Below, piece after piece: positions 62,083-64,000 of a stretch of DNA of 64,000 nt. The stretch is from BOG-1112 sp964611335 (GTDB taxonomy: Bacteria; Bdellovibrionota_B; Oligoflexia; Oligoflexales; Bog-1112): contig CAZSXR010000001.1 of the NCBI GenBank assembly GCA_964611335.1, forward strand, positions 620,001 through 684,000, given 5' to 3'. Below the pieces are notes generated by a model. It made no database searches. It was not told the DNA's origin and was given only the letters and a program-made list of their open reading frames with translations. The translations under genes and the position numbers were made by a program. Position 1 is the first letter of the stretch; the number at the start of each line of letters is the position of its first letter.

Positions 62083-62325
62083 ATGGGAATTCCTTATACG
62101 GTTTCTAAGGGTCAGTTAAAAGAGAAGATGTTGGAGTATTTCCGAGAATTGGAAAGAACAGGGGGTGAATTGATTGTGACAGATCATAGGGTTCCTGTTT
62201 TGAAAATTACGACGTTAAAAAGAAAAGGTAAAAGTGTAGAGGAGGTCTTTAAAAGTTCACGAGGAAAAGTGAAATATTACGAAGATTTGACAGCGCCGAC
62301 TGAATCAGAATGGGATGAAAAGTAA
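62083..62325 (+). CDS. Phd/YefM-type antitoxin
   Basis: 80 residues from ATG 62083, fixed by AGGAG eight bases upstream; the frame opens 30 residues earlier without support. IPYTVSKGQLKEKMLEYFRE is the Phd-type DNA-binding fold, and GGELIVTDHRVPVLKI the beta-hairpin of the same domain. The charged C-terminus would bind the toxin. The stop overlaps the toxin start as TAATG. It likely neutralises the toxin and represses the promoter at 62033-62070. Confidence 0.82.
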   Translation: MGIPYTVSKGQLKEKMLEYFRELERTGGELIVTDHRVPVLKITTLKRKGKSVEEVFKSSRGKVKYYEDLTAPTESEWDEK

Positions 62326-62714
62326 TGGCTTACATTTTAGATACCTGTGCTTTGATTTGGTGGACACTCGATCCTGAGCAACTTTCAAAGAAAGCAGAAC
62401 AAGCGTGTTCTAAGATGCTTAAAAGTGAAGCTTACATAAGTTCGATCAGTCTATGGGAGATCGGGATCAAGATTAAAAACAAAAAATTGAATATAGGTAT
62501 GGATATAGAAAGCTATGTCAGCAAATTAGAACAATTGTCCTATTTGACTATACTCCCCGTGGATACGACGATTTGGTTAAAAAATTTATCTTTGGATTGG
62601 AAGCATAAAGATCCAGTAGATAGAACTATTGTTGCGACGGCAGCATATAAAAAATTACATCTTATAACGAAAGACCAGAGCATTCGAGATTTTTACCCAA
62701 AATGTGTTTGGTAG
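62325..62714 (+). CDS. VapC-like PIN-domain toxin
   Basis: 129 residues. The PIN acidic residues are D6 (YILDTCALIWW), E45 (SLWEIGIK), D96 and D99 (HKDPVDRTIVATA) and D117 (LITKDQSI), a full metal-binding set of an RNA-cleaving toxin. LDTCALIWW is typical of the PIN group that pairs with Phd-type antitoxins. It overlaps the antitoxin by one base. The 3' end overlaps the convergent GT4 gene by 22 bases. The target RNA is unknown. Confidence 0.85.
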   Translation: MAYILDTCALIWWTLDPEQLSKKAEQACSKMLKSEAYISSISLWEIGIKIKNKKLNIGMDIESYVSKLEQLSYLTILPVDTTIWLKNLSLDWKHKDPVDRTIVATAAYKKLHLITKDQSIRDFYPKCVW

Positions 62715-63856
62715 TTTGCATTTAGCTCCTCAAAAAGAGAAGCATAGACATCGAAAATTTGCTGAACGATGATCGTCTCTGCAAATTTGTTTTCCACATC
62801 TTTACGTGCAGAATCTGCGAGTTTTTCCCTTAAATCTGCATTTTGCAAAAGTTCTTTGCAATGCTTTGCAAGCATTGCTGTGTCTCCAAATTTTGCAAGC
62901 AATCCCGTTTTTCCATTCTGTATACATTCCCTCACTCCGGGGACATCGAAGGCAACGATAGGTCTTCCTATAGATGCAGCTTCGAGCAGAGCTTTGGGTA
63001 AGCCTTCTCTATAAGATGGAAATAAGATGATGTCAGCTTGCAAGTATTGCTCTTTCATTTTCGTGCAATGACCCGTGAATTCGATATTGGGACTTTGTTT
63101 TTTTAACTCCTTAATTTCTTTTTCACTTATGCACAAGGGGTTGCCAGGGTCACTTCCTCCGACTATGACGAGACGATGGGGAATATTTTCTTTTTGTAGA
63201 TTTTGACTCAGTTCTGCCGCTTCGAAAATTCCCTTTTCCCGAATCAGTCTTCCGGGAAGCAGAAGGATGGGAATTGAAGATAAATTTCTTTTTGGTGTGA
63301 ATGGGAAGTCTTCGATTTTAATTCCTGAACCTCGGATCAGTGTGATTTTATTTTTCTTCACACCGATTCTTTTGTTAAGCAGTTCATAGTCGTCTTCGTT
63401 TTGAACGATCAGTCGAGAGTTTTTCCCATTCATAAGAAAGGAATAGATTTTTGAAATGACAAGACGACCTATTTTATGAATCTTTTTATGAGAACTGAAC
63501 ATGCTCCCCATGCCGGAGAGTGCAAAAACGCAGTTTTTTTGCAGAATACGTAAAGGTAATCCACAAAACACAATAGGGATAATAGTCACAAGATGGAATA
63601 TAGAATTTTTATCAAGTTCTTTTGCTAGTTTGAGTGTGAAGAAAAAAGTTTTGAAAAAAGAGAGGAGATAGTTTTTTTGTCTGTCTATGGGAAGTGCACG
63701 CCATGTGATCCCATGCTCATTTAATTTTGAAAGTTCCTGTTCTGTTGCTGAGGGGGAAACGAGTAGCATTTTTTCTTTGCGGCGATCTGCTTCAAGAGCA
63801 AGGTTCCATCGATGACTGAAAAAAAAACTCGTATTGTTGACAACCAGAACAATCAT
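62693..63856 (-). CDS. family 4 glycosyltransferase
   Basis: 387 residues, GT-B fold. The N-terminal VLVVNNTSFFFSHRWNLALE begins the acceptor domain. LLLPGRLIREKGIFEAAELS near residue 205 and the donor-domain motif FPSYREGLPKALLEAASIGR near 280, with the E-x7-E pair, and VAFDVPGVRECIQNGKTGLL are standard GT4. One base separates its ATG from the stop of the upstream epimerase gene. It transfers a sugar in glycan assembly; the donor is unknown. Confidence 0.88.
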   Translation of the reverse strand: MIVLVVNNTSFFFSHRWNLALEADRRKEKMLLVSPSATEQELSKLNEHGITWRALPIDRQKNYLLSFFKTFFFTLKLAKELDKNSIFHLVTIIPIVFCGLPLRILQKNCVFALSGMGSMFSSHKKIHKIGRLVISKIYSFLMNGKNSRLIVQNEDDYELLNKRIGVKKNKITLIRGSGIKIEDFPFTPKRNLSSIPILLLPGRLIREKGIFEAAELSQNLQKENIPHRLVIVGGSDPGNPLCISEKEIKELKKQSPNIEFTGHCTKMKEQYLQADIILFPSYREGLPKALLEAASIGRPIVAFDVPGVRECIQNGKTGLLAKFGDTAMLAKHCKELLQNADLREKLADSARKDVENKFAETIIVQQIFDVYASLFEELNANYQTHFG

Positions 63857-63857
63857 T

Positions 63858-64000
63858 TTATTTATGCACCTTCTTATACCACTCTATGAAACGAGGGATA
63901 CCCTCGTCTATGCTTACCGTAGGCTGGTATCCTAAATCTTTCTGTGCCTTGCTGATATCTGCGGAAGTAATCTCCACATCGCCAGCCTGTATAGGCATCA
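63858..64000 (-). CDS. nucleotide-sugar epimerase C-terminus (partial)
   Basis: The last 46 codons of a gene that runs off the right edge, ending with TAA at 63858-63860. The visible end MPIQAGDVEITSADISKAQK, then LGYQPTVSIDEGIPRFIEWY resembles the C-terminus of the NAD-dependent UDP-uronate or UDP-GlcNAc 4-epimerases (the QPGDV...GY.P.T...GI..F..WY pattern of CapI/WbpP). It is followed by the GT4 gene one base later, so the two share an operon. Confidence 0.75.
   Translation of the reverse strand, partial: MPIQAGDVEITSADISKAQKDLGYQPTVSIDEGIPRFIEWYKKVHK

Overview
The window is about 64 kb of AT-rich bacterial chromosome, gene-dense on both strands. The longest gap between genes is about 160 bases. 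I saw no rRNA, tRNA, CRISPR array, insertion sequence or prophage. The organism looks like a Gram-negative proteobacterium-like lineage: there are lipoproteins with lipoboxes, LPS/O-antigen style sugar genes, LexA, ferrochelatase, an Hpt phosphotransfer protein and a Sco/NirK nitrite reductase cluster. I cannot name the taxon. The giant DUF3638-like protein, legionaminic acid genes, a secreted ankyrin protein and an animal-type choline symporter would suit a host-associated or protist-associated bacterium, but that is inference.

Layout. (1) 1-9.5 kb: one giant protein of more than 3,100 residues, open at the left edge, with a proline-rich repeat, a P-loop ATPase-like module and a Glu-Gln tract. 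(2) 9.5-11.5 kb: an acyl-CoA oxidase-like enzyme. (3) 11.5-17.3 kb: first surface-glycan island, with a GT2, a GT-B-like protein, a WbpM-type UDP/NDP-sugar 4,6-dehydratase, a LegC-type aminotransferase and an ICMT-like membrane methyltransferase. (4) 17.3-39.5 kb: mixed housekeeping and accessory genes. These include a lipoprotein plus CHT1-like choline symporter, a branched-chain aminotransferase, MurI, a PhyH dioxygenase, betaine-aldehyde-type dehydrogenase, secreted lipase-like hydrolase, HflX, HemH, YyaL-like thioredoxin protein, ankyrin protein, lipoprotein, NfeD/slipin pair, LexA, FadD, Hpt, PdxJ and a CCA/poly(A) nucleotidyltransferase.

(5) 39.5-49.5 kb: second glycan island, with a priming sugar-phosphate transferase, a second DegT aminotransferase, a methyltransferase, glucose-1-phosphate cytidylyltransferase, Wzy-like and Wzz-like membrane proteins, a GT-B-like protein and an MHS-type transporter. 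(6) 49.5-53 kb: copper nitrite reductase fused to cytochrome c (NirK), with NirV, Sco and two small unknown genes. (7) 53-64 kb: legionaminic/sialic-type acid cluster (PtmE-like, two cytidylyltransferases, LegG/NeuC, a FemAB-like acyltransferase, LegI/NeuB), a UDP-HexNAc 6-dehydrogenase, an AsnB-like amidotransferase, a Phd/VapC toxin-antitoxin pair, a GT4 and the tail of a sugar epimerase running off the right edge.

How they work together: islands 3, 5 and 7 can be read as one dispersed system. LegB- and LegC-like enzymes in island 3 feed LegG, LegI and LegF in island 7. The priming transferase, Wzy and Wzz of island 5 would assemble the polymer. No Wzx flippase is seen in the window. FadD and the acyl-CoA oxidase are two steps of fatty-acid beta-oxidation. 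The choline symporter and betaine-aldehyde dehydrogenase suggest choline use, although no choline dehydrogenase is present here.
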